64,000 nucleotides of DNA from Fluviicola taffensis DSM 16823 (GTDB lineage Bacteria > Bacteroidota > Bacteroidia > Flavobacteriales_D > Crocinitomicaceae), in NCBI RefSeq assembly GCF_000194605.1, contig NC_015321.1, positions 3,472,001 to 3,536,000 on the forward strand, given 5' to 3'. Shown here one piece after another: positions 1 through 7,969 of this stretch (its first letter is position 1; each line of letters starts with the position of its first letter). The position numbers were made by a program, and so were the translations under genes. Below the pieces are notes generated by a model that saw only the letters and a program-made list of their open reading frames with translations, had not been told where the DNA came from and ran no database searches.

Positions 1-2
1 GT

Positions 3-404
3 GATAATAGTAGTGATAAAGGTCGTGTAAGGGCAGTGCGACCTTCTATAAACAATAAGAAACAGATGAAACAAGTAAACAATTTGGAGGAAGAAAAAAA
101 TTCTTCCTCACAAAAGCCAGGGAATATGAAAGCTGAAAAATCAAAATCAAATCAGTTTGTTAAGCCGGATCTGCGAACCGTCCGCGAACATTTCAAGGAA
201 AAGAACTTTCCGGAACTCGAAGCGCAGAAATTCTTCAACCACTTCGAATCCAACGGCTGGCTCGTCAGCGGAAAAACACCCATGAAAAACTGGCAGGCAG
301 CAGCCAGGAACTGGATGCTCAACCACGAAAAATTCAAATCTCCGTTCGTTCCAAAAAACAAGTTGAGCACCGATCCGGATAAAAACTACTCCGAACCATT
401 GTAA
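3..404 (+). CDS. Replication-module protein of a mobile element, 5'-truncated by the window edge
   Basis: The frame is open from the first complete codon at base 3, so the gene probably starts upstream. The visible N-terminal part is N/S/K-rich and looks like a disordered linker. GTG at 36 and ATG at 66 or 126 are weaker alternative starts. The C-terminal 70 residues form a compact domain (VREHF, EAQKFFNHFESNGW, MKNWQAAARNWM) that I associate with the C-termini of phage and mobile-element replication proteins in Bacteroidota. A DnaC-like ATPase follows 20 bp downstream, which fits a replication initiator or helicase-recruitment pair. The family call is from memory of the motif; the exact role is not provable here. 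Confidence 0.6.
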   Translation, partial: DNSSDKGRVRAVRPSINNKKQMKQVNNLEEEKNSSSQKPGNMKAEKSKSNQFVKPDLRTVREHFKEKNFPELEAQKFFNHFESNGWLVSGKTPMKNWQAAARNWMLNHEKFKSPFVPKNKLSTDPDKNYSEPL

Positions 405-424
405 AACACTCGAAAAGTCAAATT

Positions 425-1045
425 ATGCAGCTCTATACCATCCAGGACAACAAGAAAATTTACGATAGCGCAGCCTGTTTCCATTATTTGAATGAAGCTG
501 GAAAAGCGCAGTACGGCCAAAATTTCCAGCTGCAGCGCGAAGACCATTCCATCATCATGAAATTGTTGCTTTACGCAATCAAGGATGAAGACGGATGCCG
601 GGAAAGCAACATTGATTTGCGGAAAGGAATCCTGTTGAGTGGTCCGGTCGGCTGTGGCAAAACCTCACTCATGAACTTGGTCCGTCCGTTCTTCGATCCG
701 GATCGCAGACACCTCATGAAGCCCGCGCGCGATATCACCTTCGAATTCATCAAAGATGGTTACCAGGTCATTCACAAATACGGCAAGTCATCCAACATTT
801 ATTGCTTCGACGATCTAGGCATTGAGCAAAACATCAAGCATTTCGGAAACGAATGCAATACCATGGCCGAGATCCTGCTAAGTCGGTATGATCACCTCAT
901 CTACTCCAAAGTACTCACGCATGGAACTACAAACTTGAATGCGAATGAACTTGAAGCTATGTATGGAAATCGTGTGCGGTCAAGGCTGCGGGAAATGTTC
1001 AATTTGATCTCATTCCCGGCTTCGGCAAAGGATAAGAGAAAATAG
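425..1045 (+). CDS. DnaC-like P-loop ATPase of a mobile element
   Basis: This 206-aa protein has a Walker A motif GPVGCGKTS (residues 73-81), a Walker B CFDDLG (127-132), and a C-terminal THGTTNLNANEL / YGNRVRSRLREMFN segment typical of DnaC/IstB-like AAA+ ATPases that load replicative helicase or assist transposition. It lies 20 bp after the replication-type gene and probably shares its transcript. A decayed second copy of the same family lies at about 29090-29403, so the element type has visited this region twice. Helicase loader is the preferred role; transposition ATPase is the alternative, but no cognate transposase is adjacent. Confidence 0.75.
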   Translation: MQLYTIQDNKKIYDSAACFHYLNEAGKAQYGQNFQLQREDHSIIMKLLLYAIKDEDGCRESNIDLRKGILLSGPVGCGKTSLMNLVRPFFDPDRRHLMKPARDITFEFIKDGYQVIHKYGKSSNIYCFDDLGIEQNIKHFGNECNTMAEILLSRYDHLIYSKVLTHGTTNLNANELEAMYGNRVRSRLREMFNLISFPASAKDKRK

Positions 1046-1367
1046 AATTTGTTTTAAAGAACCTAAAAACGAAGAGAGATCTAAATTCCCCCCTTCGGAA
1101 AATAGAGATTATTTCCCATTTGATTTGGAGTAAATACAAAAATGGACGTAAAAAGAAAAGTGAGCCCGCTTTGAGGTCACTTTTTGCATGGGTTAAAACG
1201 TGATTGCTCCTTGTTTTAGTCGAGTGTATCCCATGATTGTGCTATGAGAAAAAGAACACTTCGTTCATTGATCCTAATAGCAACAAGAACACCCTCACAC
1301 ACGCACCAATCTGATTAAGAAGGTTACTGATTTTTAAGATGCTTTTTACTTGCTTGTTGTTGAGCAT
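1046..1367. other. Intergenic region between the mobile-element tail and the sulfur island
   Basis: No gene is supported. The stretch contains one terminator-like hairpin (1157-1185). The rest is AT-rich and marks the junction between the plus-strand element genes and the minus-strand sulfur operon. I saw no insertion-sequence ends or direct repeats. Confidence 0.6.
1157..1185 (+). terminator. Hairpin terminator after the DnaC-like ATPase
   Basis: AAAGTGA (1157-1163) pairs with TCACTTT (1177-1183) and runs into a T tract. It could also end the convergent minus-strand operon. Confidence 0.6.
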
Positions 1368-2096
1368 TCATTTCGATTTTAGGTTTTTCAGTTGATACGT
1401 AAAATTCAGATAGAGATTGTTTTCGTGCCCTTTTGTTGTACTAGCCAAAGATAATCGGGTAATGTGCATATAACCAATATCAAATTTTAAATTTGGTAAA
1501 AGTTTGTATTCGATATTCAGTCCTAAACGGTCATGATCAAAGAAATGATGATGTGTCGTTCCAGAAAGGTTAAAAAGCAGCTCGTCAAAAATGCTCACTT
1601 TTAGCTTTCGGGTAAAATCGTAGCGAATGCCAAAACGGTTTCGTAATCGTGTGATGTCTGATTGATGATTGTCAAATATCCGGTATTCAAGGGCTGACCT
1701 ATCTACTATATAAAAATTTTTCAGGATCTCGTGTTGTAATTCAACTGCTACCGAAAAACGAATTTCACTGTTTGGTATAGCTGTTTCGTCTGCCTGCTCT
1801 TGTATGATTTTATAATTTGAAAAATAAGCGAATGGCGAAATTGAAAACTTTACATCTTCACTGTGTTGGTAATGCACCCAGTTCCTGTAAGCAAACATCA
1901 AATTATTATCAAATATATTCTCGTTTTCAAAGCCGTTTTGTCTCCTATGCTGAAACTCGTTAACTATTTTGAATTTTTCGCCGACTGGAATGCTTAACGT
2001 ACCTCGAAACCAAGCATTGTAATGATGTTGTGCCTGTAAATTTTGGACAATAGATATCCACATCGCTGTTATCAGCAATTTCCGAAACCAATACAT
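1368..2096 (-). CDS. DUF2490 outer-membrane beta-barrel-like protein
   Basis: This 242-aa protein has an N-terminal signal peptide ending near LQAQ, then alternating aromatic strands (YNAWFRGTLSI, FQHRRQNGFENENIFDNNLMF, YRNWVHY, ELLFNLSG, DRLGLNIEYKLLPNLKFDIGYMH) that match the DUF2490 family, a predicted porin-like barrel. It is the last gene of the minus-strand sulfur operon, 12 bp after the DUF6691 gene. Position suggests a role in sulfur-compound passage or envelope stress, but that is inference. DUF2490 proteins have no established substrate that I know of. Confidence 0.75.
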   Translation of the reverse strand: MYWFRKLLITAMWISIVQNLQAQHHYNAWFRGTLSIPVGEKFKIVNEFQHRRQNGFENENIFDNNLMFAYRNWVHYQHSEDVKFSISPFAYFSNYKIIQEQADETAIPNSEIRFSVAVELQHEILKNFYIVDRSALEYRIFDNHQSDITRLRNRFGIRYDFTRKLKVSIFDELLFNLSGTTHHHFFDHDRLGLNIEYKLLPNLKFDIGYMHITRLSLASTTKGHENNLYLNFTYQLKNLKSK

Positions 2097-2108
2097 AAAC
2101 GTTATTAT

Positions 2109-2609
2109 TTAATGAGGCAGCTTCTCTCTGAGAAGACCATAAACCCATGTTCCACCAATGGCACTTAGCAAAGTTACTGCAATAACAGTCGCTCCAGTAC
2201 CAATCTGTGCAAAGAGTGGACCTGGGCATGCTCCGGTAATGGCCCAGCCCAAACCGAAAATAAGACCACCATAGATTTGACCTTTATTCAATGTTTTAGA
2301 TGCAATTTTAATGGGTTCGCCGTAAATGGTTTTGATGTTGAATTTTTTGATGAATAAAACCGAAATCATACCAGTTATTACAGCACTTCCAATGATGCCA
2401 TACATGTGAAAAGATTGTAAGCGAAACATTTCTTGTATGCGAAACCAGCTGATAACTTCTGATTTTACGAAGATGATGCCAAACAATATGCCTACAATCA
2501 GGTATTTGATATTATGATACCATTTGTGCTTCAACAAGCTTTCATTTACACACATTGCGTCTAATTCACGATTTTGTAAATCTTTTTCTATATCTCTGTT
2601 TTGTTGCAT
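2109..2609 (-). CDS. DUF6691 / YeeE-YedE half-transporter, second subunit
   Basis: This 166-aa membrane protein has a single GLGWAITGACPGPLFAQIG motif, the cysteine-containing signature of YeeE/YedE (TsuA-like) thiosulfate and sulfur transporters. It has about four hydrophobic segments. An N-terminal extension of about 30 residues precedes the first segment. It sits 12 bp downstream of the other half (2622-3185), so the two probably assemble into one transporter, as in other split Bacteroidota pairs. The conserved Cys is expected to relay sulfur along the pore. Context with MBL-rhodanese supports uptake or export of reduced sulfur. Confidence 0.8.
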   Translation of the reverse strand: MQQNRDIEKDLQNRELDAMCVNESLLKHKWYHNIKYLIVGILFGIIFVKSEVISWFRIQEMFRLQSFHMYGIIGSAVITGMISVLFIKKFNIKTIYGEPIKIASKTLNKGQIYGGLIFGLGWAITGACPGPLFAQIGTGATVIAVTLLSAIGGTWVYGLLREKLPH

Positions 2610-2621
2610 CTCGTGTGGATA

Positions 2622-3185
2622 TTAAAGTGAAAGTATAAATGGTAGGATAAGGTTCGCCATAATAAACCCACCGATCATAAAGCAAATGGTGGCAATGAGC
2701 GAGGGTAACTGTAAATTAGATAGTCCCATAATAGCGTGTCCGCTTGTACAACCTCCCGCATAACGCGTCCCGAAACCTACCAAAAAGCCACCGCCTACCA
2801 TTAAAATAAAGCCTTTAAGGGTAAATAAGACAGACCAGTTCATAATATCTTCAGGTACGAGGTTATTGTAATTGTTTATACCATAACCAGCTAATTCTTT
2901 TGCCAACTTTGGGTTGATATGAATAGGTTCAGGATTAGACAAAACATTGATGGCTATCATACCACCTAAGAATATCCCGAATACAAAAACGAGGTTCCAA
3001 ATTTCTTTCTTCCAATCATACTTAAAGAATGGAATATTGGCAGGTATGCAGGATGCACAAATATGTCTCAGTGACGAGCTTATTCCAAATGATTTGTTAC
3101 CAATTATTAAAAGTACTGGTACGGTTAGTCCTATTAAAGGGCCAGCTACGTACCAAGGCCAGGGTTGTTTTAAAAATTCTAGCAT
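2622..3185 (-). CDS. YeeE/YedE family sulfur transporter, first subunit
   Basis: This 187-aa protein has about five membrane segments and the motif [23 protein letters not shown], the Cys-bearing YeeE/YedE signature (GCTSGH). It is half the length of a fused transporter and is followed by the DUF6691 half 12 bp downstream. It belongs to the operon that begins with the MBL-rhodanese gene at 5344; a 105-bp gap separates it from the methyltransferase, so an internal promoter is possible. Role: movement of thiosulfate or persulfide sulfur across the inner membrane, by family. Confidence 0.82.
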   Translation of the reverse strand: MLEFLKQPWPWYVAGPLIGLTVPVLLIIGNKSFGISSSLRHICASCIPANIPFFKYDWKKEIWNLVFVFGIFLGGMIAINVLSNPEPIHINPKLAKELAGYGINNYNNLVPEDIMNWSVLFTLKGFILMVGGGFLVGFGTRYAGGCTSGHAIMGLSNLQLPSLIATICFMIGGFIMANLILPFILSL

Positions 3186-3290
3186 TTATTTTTATCTATT
3201 TCATTAATTAATATTTCCAATTCTTTTACCTGAATGCCAAATACAAGAAGACAATAACTTTATCGGTTGCTCACGTATTCTTTTGATTTT

Positions 3291-3923
3291 CTATTTTTTT
3301 GTGAGGTTAATAAATACTTCCGAATTGGCTCTTGAAGGAATACTGTTGTAACAATCGTCCATCGTTTTAATTGTAAAATACGGATCAAAAATCGGCTTGT
3401 ATTCGCACGGGCACCCGCCGAAAGGTGGAAACGACTGGTTAAATTGTTTGTCGAACAACACACCTATTATTTTACCATTCGGATGGAGCAATGAAGCCGT
3501 TTTTTCTGAATATTCATTTCGCCTATCGGGTGGAATAGCACAAAAAAATGTTTGCTCAATGATTAAATCGTAACTACCCTGATGAAGAAAAAAGTCTTCG
3601 CACAAAACGTTTATTTGTGGTTTGTCGGCAAACTTTTCTTTTAACGTTTCAATTGCTTTCGGCGCAATGTCTATCAGGGTAATGTTTGCAAATCCTTTCG
3701 CAATAAGATATTCTGCTTCGTAGGCATTGCCGCAACCGGGAATCAGGATGGCTACATTTTTATCGTGGTATTGTGCCATATAATCCGTAATGGCAGGTGA
3801 AGCCTGTCCAATATCCCAGCCTGTTTCATTTTTTTGCCAACGTTCGTTCCAATAGCTTTGGTCTAGCGGATTTTCGCATTGCGTTACGCAACATTTGATA
3901 TCATTTTCTTCTTCACTAATCAT
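3291..3923 (-). CDS. TPMT-family thiol S-methyltransferase
   Basis: This 210-aa protein matches the thiopurine/thiol methyltransferase family: WNERWQKNETGWDIGQASPAI near the N-terminus, a SAM-binding region AILIPGCGNAYEAEYLIAKGF with the following acidic LIDIAP, and EQTFFCAIPP in the middle. Such enzymes methylate sulfide, thiols or halides using S-adenosylmethionine. It lies 14 bp after the MBL-rhodanese gene, so detoxification of sulfide or thiols by methylation is plausible. The GGCPCEYKPIFDPYF segment is typical of the Bacteroidota branch. Substrate is not determinable from sequence. Confidence 0.85.
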   Translation of the reverse strand: MISEEENDIKCCVTQCENPLDQSYWNERWQKNETGWDIGQASPAITDYMAQYHDKNVAILIPGCGNAYEAEYLIAKGFANITLIDIAPKAIETLKEKFADKPQINVLCEDFFLHQGSYDLIIEQTFFCAIPPDRRNEYSEKTASLLHPNGKIIGVLFDKQFNQSFPPFGGCPCEYKPIFDPYFTIKTMDDCYNSIPSRANSEVFINLTKK

Positions 3924-3937
3924 TTTTGCTAACTGAT

Positions 3938-5344
3938 TTAAATTTTACCGAGTGACATAATTGTTTTACCATTTTCTGCTAACCATTCTTTCATTCCGCC
4001 TGAAAAGTTTTTAACGTTTTTAAAGCCGTTTTTAGCAAGGATAGAATATGCAATCGATGATCGGTCACCTGCCTGACAATGGATAACTACCTGTTTGTCT
4101 TTACTGATCATATCCAAGTTGTCCTGCAATGTTCCAAGAAATACATGATCCGCATTCTCAATGTGTCCTGCTTCATATTCCGATGCACCACGAATATCTA
4201 CTATCTGCACATTTTCCTTTCCAACGTAATTTTTAAATTCTTCCAAAGAAATGACATCTGCCGTTTGTAGCTCAATTCCCATAGCATTTACATCTGAAAT
4301 GTAGCCGTAAATATTGTCCAAGCCTATACGCATCAGTTTACGGGTCAAATCTTCCATCTGACTGTCTTCGGCTACCAAAATAAACTGCTCCTGATAGTTC
4401 AACACCCAACCGCACCAAGTAGAGAAAGAGTTATTACCCTGAATGTTTAGAGTGTTAGGGATAAAACCTTTGGCAAATTCCACTTTATTTCGGGTATCTA
4501 TCACCTTAAAACCTTTTTCATAGGCAGAAATAAACTGATCTTTGTCTAACTTGGGGTGTTTCAGAACCTCTGTCAATAATGGACGATCAACCTTATTCAA
4601 GTGCTTCATCATGGCGAAGTACTTCGGTGGTTCGGGCTGGTCGGCTAAAAGATAGTCGATAAAGCCTTTTTCATTTTCGCTGTATTGAAGAGCCCAGTTT
4701 CTAATTTTCTCATATCCAACTGTAGAACTCGCTACGGCTCCTAAAGCTTTTCCACAGGCTGAACCTGCTCCATGCCCTGACCATACCTGAACATATTCTG
4801 GAAGTGCGGCAAACTTTTTCAATGACTGGAACATTTGTTTGGCTCCATCTTCTTTTGTACCAGCAAGCCCAGCAGCTTTTTCCAATAAATCAGGACGGCC
4901 TATATCCCCTACAAATACAAAATCTCCTGTGAACACCATAACGGGCTTATCTGTCGCCGGATGGTCGGTCAATAGATAACTAATGCTTTCTGGCGTGTGA
5001 CCTGGCGTATGTATCACTTCTAAAGAAAGGTTGCCCACCTTGATGATATCACCCTCTTTAAGCCCTTCATGCGGGAACTGGTACTGCCAGTCTTTGCCTC
5101 CTTCGTCTGAAAGGTACATTGTTGCATTTGTTACTGCTGCAAGTTCCCTTGAACCACAAAGAAAGTCTGCGTGTATGTGGGTTTCAGCAATGTGTGTAAT
5201 GCGGAGATTGTTTTGTTTTGCAATGTTGAGATATACATCAACATCGCGTTGTGCATCAATTACTATAGCTTCCCCAGTTCTTTGACAACCAACAACATAG
5301 CTACCTTGTGCCAGACTTTTATCATAAACGTGTTGAAAAAACAT
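3938..5344 (-). CDS. MBL-fold persulfide dioxygenase-like protein with two rhodanese domains
   Basis: This 468-aa protein has an N-terminal metallo-beta-lactamase domain with the metal ligand motif THIHADF (about residues 56-62), a later HTPGHTPES and GDFVFVGDIGRPDL, as in ETHE1/BlaA-type persulfide dioxygenases. Two rhodanese domains follow. The first (about 270-350) lacks the usual active cysteine, since the loop reads LVAEDSQ. The second (about 365-460) has HCQAGDRS with the catalytic Cys. The expected role is oxidation of glutathione or protein persulfides to sulfite with sulfur transfer. It is first in the minus-strand operon, under a promoter with the shared operator at 5412-5425. Confidence 0.9.
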   Translation of the reverse strand: MFFQHVYDKSLAQGSYVVGCQRTGEAIVIDAQRDVDVYLNIAKQNNLRITHIAETHIHADFLCGSRELAAVTNATMYLSDEGGKDWQYQFPHEGLKEGDIIKVGNLSLEVIHTPGHTPESISYLLTDHPATDKPVMVFTGDFVFVGDIGRPDLLEKAAGLAGTKEDGAKQMFQSLKKFAALPEYVQVWSGHGAGSACGKALGAVASSTVGYEKIRNWALQYSENEKGFIDYLLADQPEPPKYFAMMKHLNKVDRPLLTEVLKHPKLDKDQFISAYEKGFKVIDTRNKVEFAKGFIPNTLNIQGNNSFSTWCGWVLNYQEQFILVAEDSQMEDLTRKLMRIGLDNIYGYISDVNAMGIELQTADVISLEEFKNYVGKENVQIVDIRGASEYEAGHIENADHVFLGTLQDNLDMISKDKQVVIHCQAGDRSSIAYSILAKNGFKNVKNFSGGMKEWLAENGKTIMSLGKI

Positions 5345-5381
5345 ATTTCTTTGGTTTTAATTATTATTCTATTTCAGGATG

Positions 5382-5425
5382 CGAAATTACAATGTTCTTT
5401 TTCCTCGTACAGCTACTTTGGTTAC
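5382..5425 (-). promoter_or_regulatory. Crp/Fnr-type operator plus -7 box for the MBL-rhodanese operon
   Basis: On the minus strand TGTAAC-CAAA-GTAGC-TG (core 5425-5412) is followed after 22 bp by TAATTTCG (5389-5382), a Bacteroidota -7 box with one change. The same spacing occurs at three other promoters in the island. With the start site about 12 bases after the first box base, the operator is centred near -41.5, a class II activator position. Confidence 0.65.
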
Positions 5426-5668
5426 ACAAGGATGTTTTTGTTTCTGATTGGGCAATTTCCTGTTTCTAATTTCCCATACATTAATAGTTCGTATTCGTAA
5501 ATCTTTACTTCACTTTTAAATGTCTTGTACAAAAAGATACAATATCCAGCCAATAAAATGGACTAATTGTAGCCTTTCACGTTTTAGGTAAGCTCACAGT
5601 GTCGAGGTTACGCAAACACATAGAAGAATAAGTAGGGTTCGGTTGGGTAGAAATAAAATATTCTTTAT

Positions 5669-5712
5669 GTAACAAAAGTAGCTGTGCAGGTTTTTGAATT
5701 GATGCAAATTTG
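5669..5712 (+). promoter_or_regulatory. Crp/Fnr-type operator plus -7 box for the TauE/SafE gene
   Basis: GTAAC-AAAA-GTAGC (5669-5682), preceded by T and followed by TG, is separated by 22 bp from CAAATTTG (5705-5712). The layout and spacing equal those at 5382-5425, 6859-6902 and 9980-10023. The predicted start site gives a short leader of about 16 nt before ATG 5733. Confidence 0.6.
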
Positions 5713-5732
5713 TCGTATCAATTCAAAAATCT

Positions 5733-6539
5733 ATGGATGTAATAGGGTATATAGCATCAATTTTTATAGGGATCTCTTTAGGACTAATTGGTGGCGGAGG
5801 CAGTATTCTTACTGTTCCTGTTCTAGTTTATTTATTTGGTCTTGATACAATATTAGCTACTGCATATTCTCTTTTTATAGTTGGTTCCACAAGTGCTGTA
5901 GGGTCTTTTTCTTATTTCAAAAAAGGATTGGTAAGTATCAAAACAGCTATCGTTTTCGGTATTCCATCCATTGCCGCTATTTTTCTAACTAGAAGATACA
6001 TACTTCCTGCTATCCCACAGGATGTATTTACTATTGGAAGCTTCACTGTTACAAAAGACATACTGCTTATGCTACTTTTTGCAGTGTTGATGGTTGCTGC
6101 ATCGTACAGTATGATAAAGAAAAATCAACAGACAAGTGAAGAAATTCCATCCCAACAAACATTCAATTATTTTCAAATTCTTTTGCAGGGCGTTTTTATT
6201 GGTACAATCACCGGATTGATTGGTGCCGGTGGTGGCTTTCTTATTATCCCAGCTCTGGTAAACCTACTGAAGTTACCAATTAGAACAGCTGTGGGGACAT
6301 CATTGGTTATTATTTCTATCAATTCGCTAATGGGATTTTTGTTTTCCCTATCCCACACATCAGTACAATGGGGATTTTTGCTGAGTATAGCGGCAATTGC
6401 TATAGTTGGTATACTCATCGGCAGTTACCTTTCAACACTAATAAAGGCTACGAAGTTAAAGCCCATTTTTGGTTGGTTTGTGCTGATAATGGGGCTTTAC
6501 ATCCTTCTCAAAGAAACGTTGTTCACACTAAAATCATAA
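5733..6539 (+). CDS. TauE/SafE family sulfite/organosulfonate exporter
   Basis: This 268-aa inner-membrane protein has about eight hydrophobic segments in two repeats. Each repeat carries the glycine-rich TauE/SafE signature: GLIGGGGSILTVPVLVYLFG near residue 18 and GLIGAGGGFLIIPALVNLL near residue 160. The family exports sulfite, sulfoacetate or related anions. Downstream of a persulfide dioxygenase, which yields sulfite, export of sulfite is the natural reading. A truncated sulfide:quinone oxidoreductase gene starts 4 bp after its stop, so the ancestral unit probably contained both. It has its own operator-promoter at 5669-5712. Confidence 0.88.
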   Translation: MDVIGYIASIFIGISLGLIGGGGSILTVPVLVYLFGLDTILATAYSLFIVGSTSAVGSFSYFKKGLVSIKTAIVFGIPSIAAIFLTRRYILPAIPQDVFTIGSFTVTKDILLMLLFAVLMVAASYSMIKKNQQTSEEIPSQQTFNYFQILLQGVFIGTITGLIGAGGGFLIIPALVNLLKLPIRTAVGTSLVIISINSLMGFLFSLSHTSVQWGFLLSIAAIAIVGILIGSYLSTLIKATKLKPIFGWFVLIMGLYILLKETLFTLKS

Positions 6540-6543
6540 TAAT

Positions 6544-6705
6544 ATGGAAAAGCATTATCAAATAATTATCGTTGGCGGTGGAAACGCTGGATTATCTGTG
6601 GCATCACAATTACTTCTTAAAAGAAAGGGGTTGAATATCGGTATAATTGAACTATCAGAAAATCATTATTATCAACCGGCATGGACATTAGGAACAAAAT
6701 TTTAA
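6544..6705 (+). pseudogene. N-terminal remnant of sulfide:quinone oxidoreductase
   Basis: ATG 6544 opens a 53-codon frame ending at TAA 6703. The product has the FAD-binding motif IIVGGGNAGLSVASQLL near its N-terminus and HYYQPAWTLG near its end, which is the start of a Bacteroidota FAD-dependent sulfide:quinone oxidoreductase (normally about 400 residues). After the tryptophan-threonine-leucine segment the frame breaks off, and the next 200 bp contain no recognisable remainder, so the gene was cut by deletion. It follows TauE/SafE by 4 bp. Loss of the sulfide-oxidising enzyme would leave persulfide formation to another route. Confidence 0.8.
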
Positions 6706-6858
6706 AAGGCACTGCTTAACTATTGTAAGGTTGTATCGTTTGGTTTTGTCGAGGCTACTTTGGCCCGATAGAAATTTTACTCGTTGTCTTCATTTTTTTG
6801 ATCAGTATATTATTATTGGAATACCTACTTAGTTACTTACCACAGAGCAAATTCAAAT

Positions 6859-6902
6859 GTAACATTTGTAACAGATTCCGACAGATTCAAACGGTAACTT
6901 CG
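6859..6902 (+). promoter_or_regulatory. Crp/Fnr-type operator plus -7 box for the rhodanese operon
   Basis: GTAAC-ATTT-GTAAC (6859-6872), preceded by T and followed by AG, is separated by 22 bp from TAACTTCG (6895-6902). This is the direct-repeat-like variant of the shared motif. The predicted start site lies about 13 nt before ATG 6920. Confidence 0.6.
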
Positions 6903-6919
6903 TAGAAATATATCAGACT

Positions 6920-7126
6920 ATGAAAACAAATATGGGAACCGCGGATCGGGTTATCCGCACATTATTAGCAATAGTAGCTATTGTCCTTTTTTACAATGGG
7001 GTTATTCATGGTACATTAGGAATTATCTTGATCGTATTTTCTGTCATTTTCCTGCTTACAAGTTTGGTAGGATTTTGTCCTTTATATGCTCTGGTTGGCT
7101 TATCAACTAAGAAAAAACGGAGATAA
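6920..7126 (+). CDS. DUF2892 (YgaP-type) small membrane protein
   Basis: This 68-aa protein matches DUF2892: MGTADRVIRTLLAIVAIVLFYNG, then two membrane helices and GFCPLYALVGLSTKK. In YgaP this hydrophobic module is fused to a rhodanese; here two rhodaneses follow as separate genes, so it may anchor sulfur-carrier proteins to the membrane. It is the first gene of the 6920-9911 operon, and its stop codon overlaps the next start (TAATG). Confidence 0.85.
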   Translation: MKTNMGTADRVIRTLLAIVAIVLFYNGVIHGTLGIILIVFSVIFLLTSLVGFCPLYALVGLSTKKKRR

Positions 7127-7350
7127 TGAACGGAGAAAAATCTAAAATTGTGCAACTTGTTAATACATACAAGTGGACAATTATCGGTGCTGTAGCAGGT
7201 GCATTGGGAGGATATTTGTACTACTATTTTGTTGGTTGTGCAAGCGGAACCTGTGCAATAACATCCAGTCCTGTAAACAGCACGCTTTACGGTACCCTCA
7301 TGGGAGGTCTTTTGTTCAGTATGATCAAATCACCAACAAACAAAAAATAA
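7126..7350 (+). CDS. DUF6132 family small membrane protein
   Basis: This 74-aa protein has one clear membrane segment (TIIGAVAGALGGYLYYYFVG), a CASGTCAITSSP motif with two cysteines, and a second hydrophobic stretch (LYGTLMGGLLFSMI). This is the DUF6132 pattern, common next to rhodanese and DUF2892 genes in Bacteroidota. Its start overlaps the preceding stop and it lies 13 bp before a rhodanese, so translation is coupled. Function unknown; the paired cysteines next to sulfur-transfer genes suggest a sulfur-related role, which is inference. Confidence 0.8.
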   Translation: MNGEKSKIVQLVNTYKWTIIGAVAGALGGYLYYYFVGCASGTCAITSSPVNSTLYGTLMGGLLFSMIKSPTNKK

Positions 7351-7363
7351 TAATAGTTCACTT

Positions 7364-7642
7364 ATGGATTTGAAAACAACATTATCAAAAAAGGGATGCA
7401 CAATAGTTGATGTTCGGTCTCGAGATGAATTCCGTTCAGGTCACGTTACGGGTTCATTGAACATTCCATTGCAGGAATTGAAAGAAAGAATAGATGAAAT
7501 CAGACAATTGACCAGTCCTTTAGTGCTCTGCTGTGCATCTGGAAATCGAAGCGCTCAGGCTCAAAATTGGTTAACATCTCAGAACATTTCCTGCGTCAAT
7601 GGCGGGTCATGGATGGACATTAATTATTTACAAAATAAATAA
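7364..7642 (+). CDS. Single-domain rhodanese
   Basis: This 92-aa single rhodanese has VDVRSRDEFRSGHVTGSLNIPL and the active loop CCASGNRSAQA, where the first or second Cys carries the persulfide. The length is close to the minimal rhodanese fold. No signal peptide is visible, so it should be cytoplasmic. It precedes a second rhodanese by 9 bp; the two share VDVRS, GH, GS-NIPL and CCASG-RSA and look like a tandem duplication. Role: sulfane-sulfur transfer from thiosulfate or persulfides. Confidence 0.88.
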   Translation: MDLKTTLSKKGCTIVDVRSRDEFRSGHVTGSLNIPLQELKERIDEIRQLTSPLVLCCASGNRSAQAQNWLTSQNISCVNGGSWMDINYLQNK

Positions 7643-7651
7643 ATTAGAATA

Positions 7652-7969
7652 ATGGGTTTTTTACAAAACATACTCGGTTTAGGACCAAAAGCTGATTACA
7701 AGGATCTTATGACTAAAGGTGCTCTAATTGTAGACGTACGGTCAAAAGGAGAGTTTCAGGGTGGGCATATTCGTGGTTCCATAAATATTCCCTTGGATCA
7801 ATTGCGCAATGAACTCGCTAAGCTCCCTAAAAAGGATCGCACAATTATTACTTGCTGTGCAAGTGGTATGCGCAGTGCCTCTGCAAAAACAGTTTTAGAA
7901 TCAAATGGCTATGCCGATGTTCATAATGGCGGGGGTTGGAGTAGTTTACAAAATAAGCTAAAAGTATGA
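7652..7969 (+). CDS. Single-domain rhodanese, paralogue of the preceding gene
   Basis: This 105-aa rhodanese has VDVRSKGEFQGGHIRGSINIPLDQL and active loop CCASGMRSASA. A short N-terminal leader MGFLQNILGLGPKADYKDLM, absent from its neighbour, may be a helix for partner contact. The stop overlaps the next ATG (ATGA). Tandem rhodaneses with slightly different N-termini suggest division of labour along a sulfur relay; which donor and acceptor are used cannot be read from sequence. Confidence 0.88.
   Translation: MGFLQNILGLGPKADYKDLMTKGALIVDVRSKGEFQGGHIRGSINIPLDQLRNELAKLPKKDRTIITCCASGMRSASAKTVLESNGYADVHNGGGWSSLQNKLKV

Larger units (their letters stand above)
5345..5732. other. Divergent regulatory region of two sulfur operons
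   Basis: This gene-free stretch holds two copies of one motif in inverted orientation (5407-5426 and 5668-5687, 18 of 20 positions identical after reverse complement). Each lies upstream of one divergent operon and each is followed, at the same spacing, by a -7-like box. The roughly 240 bp between the two motifs shows nothing else that I can name. Confidence 0.75.

Noticed and set aside
3029-3211. Plus-strand frames over the YeeE/YedE gene
   Set aside because: Antisense shadows of a conserved transporter gene.
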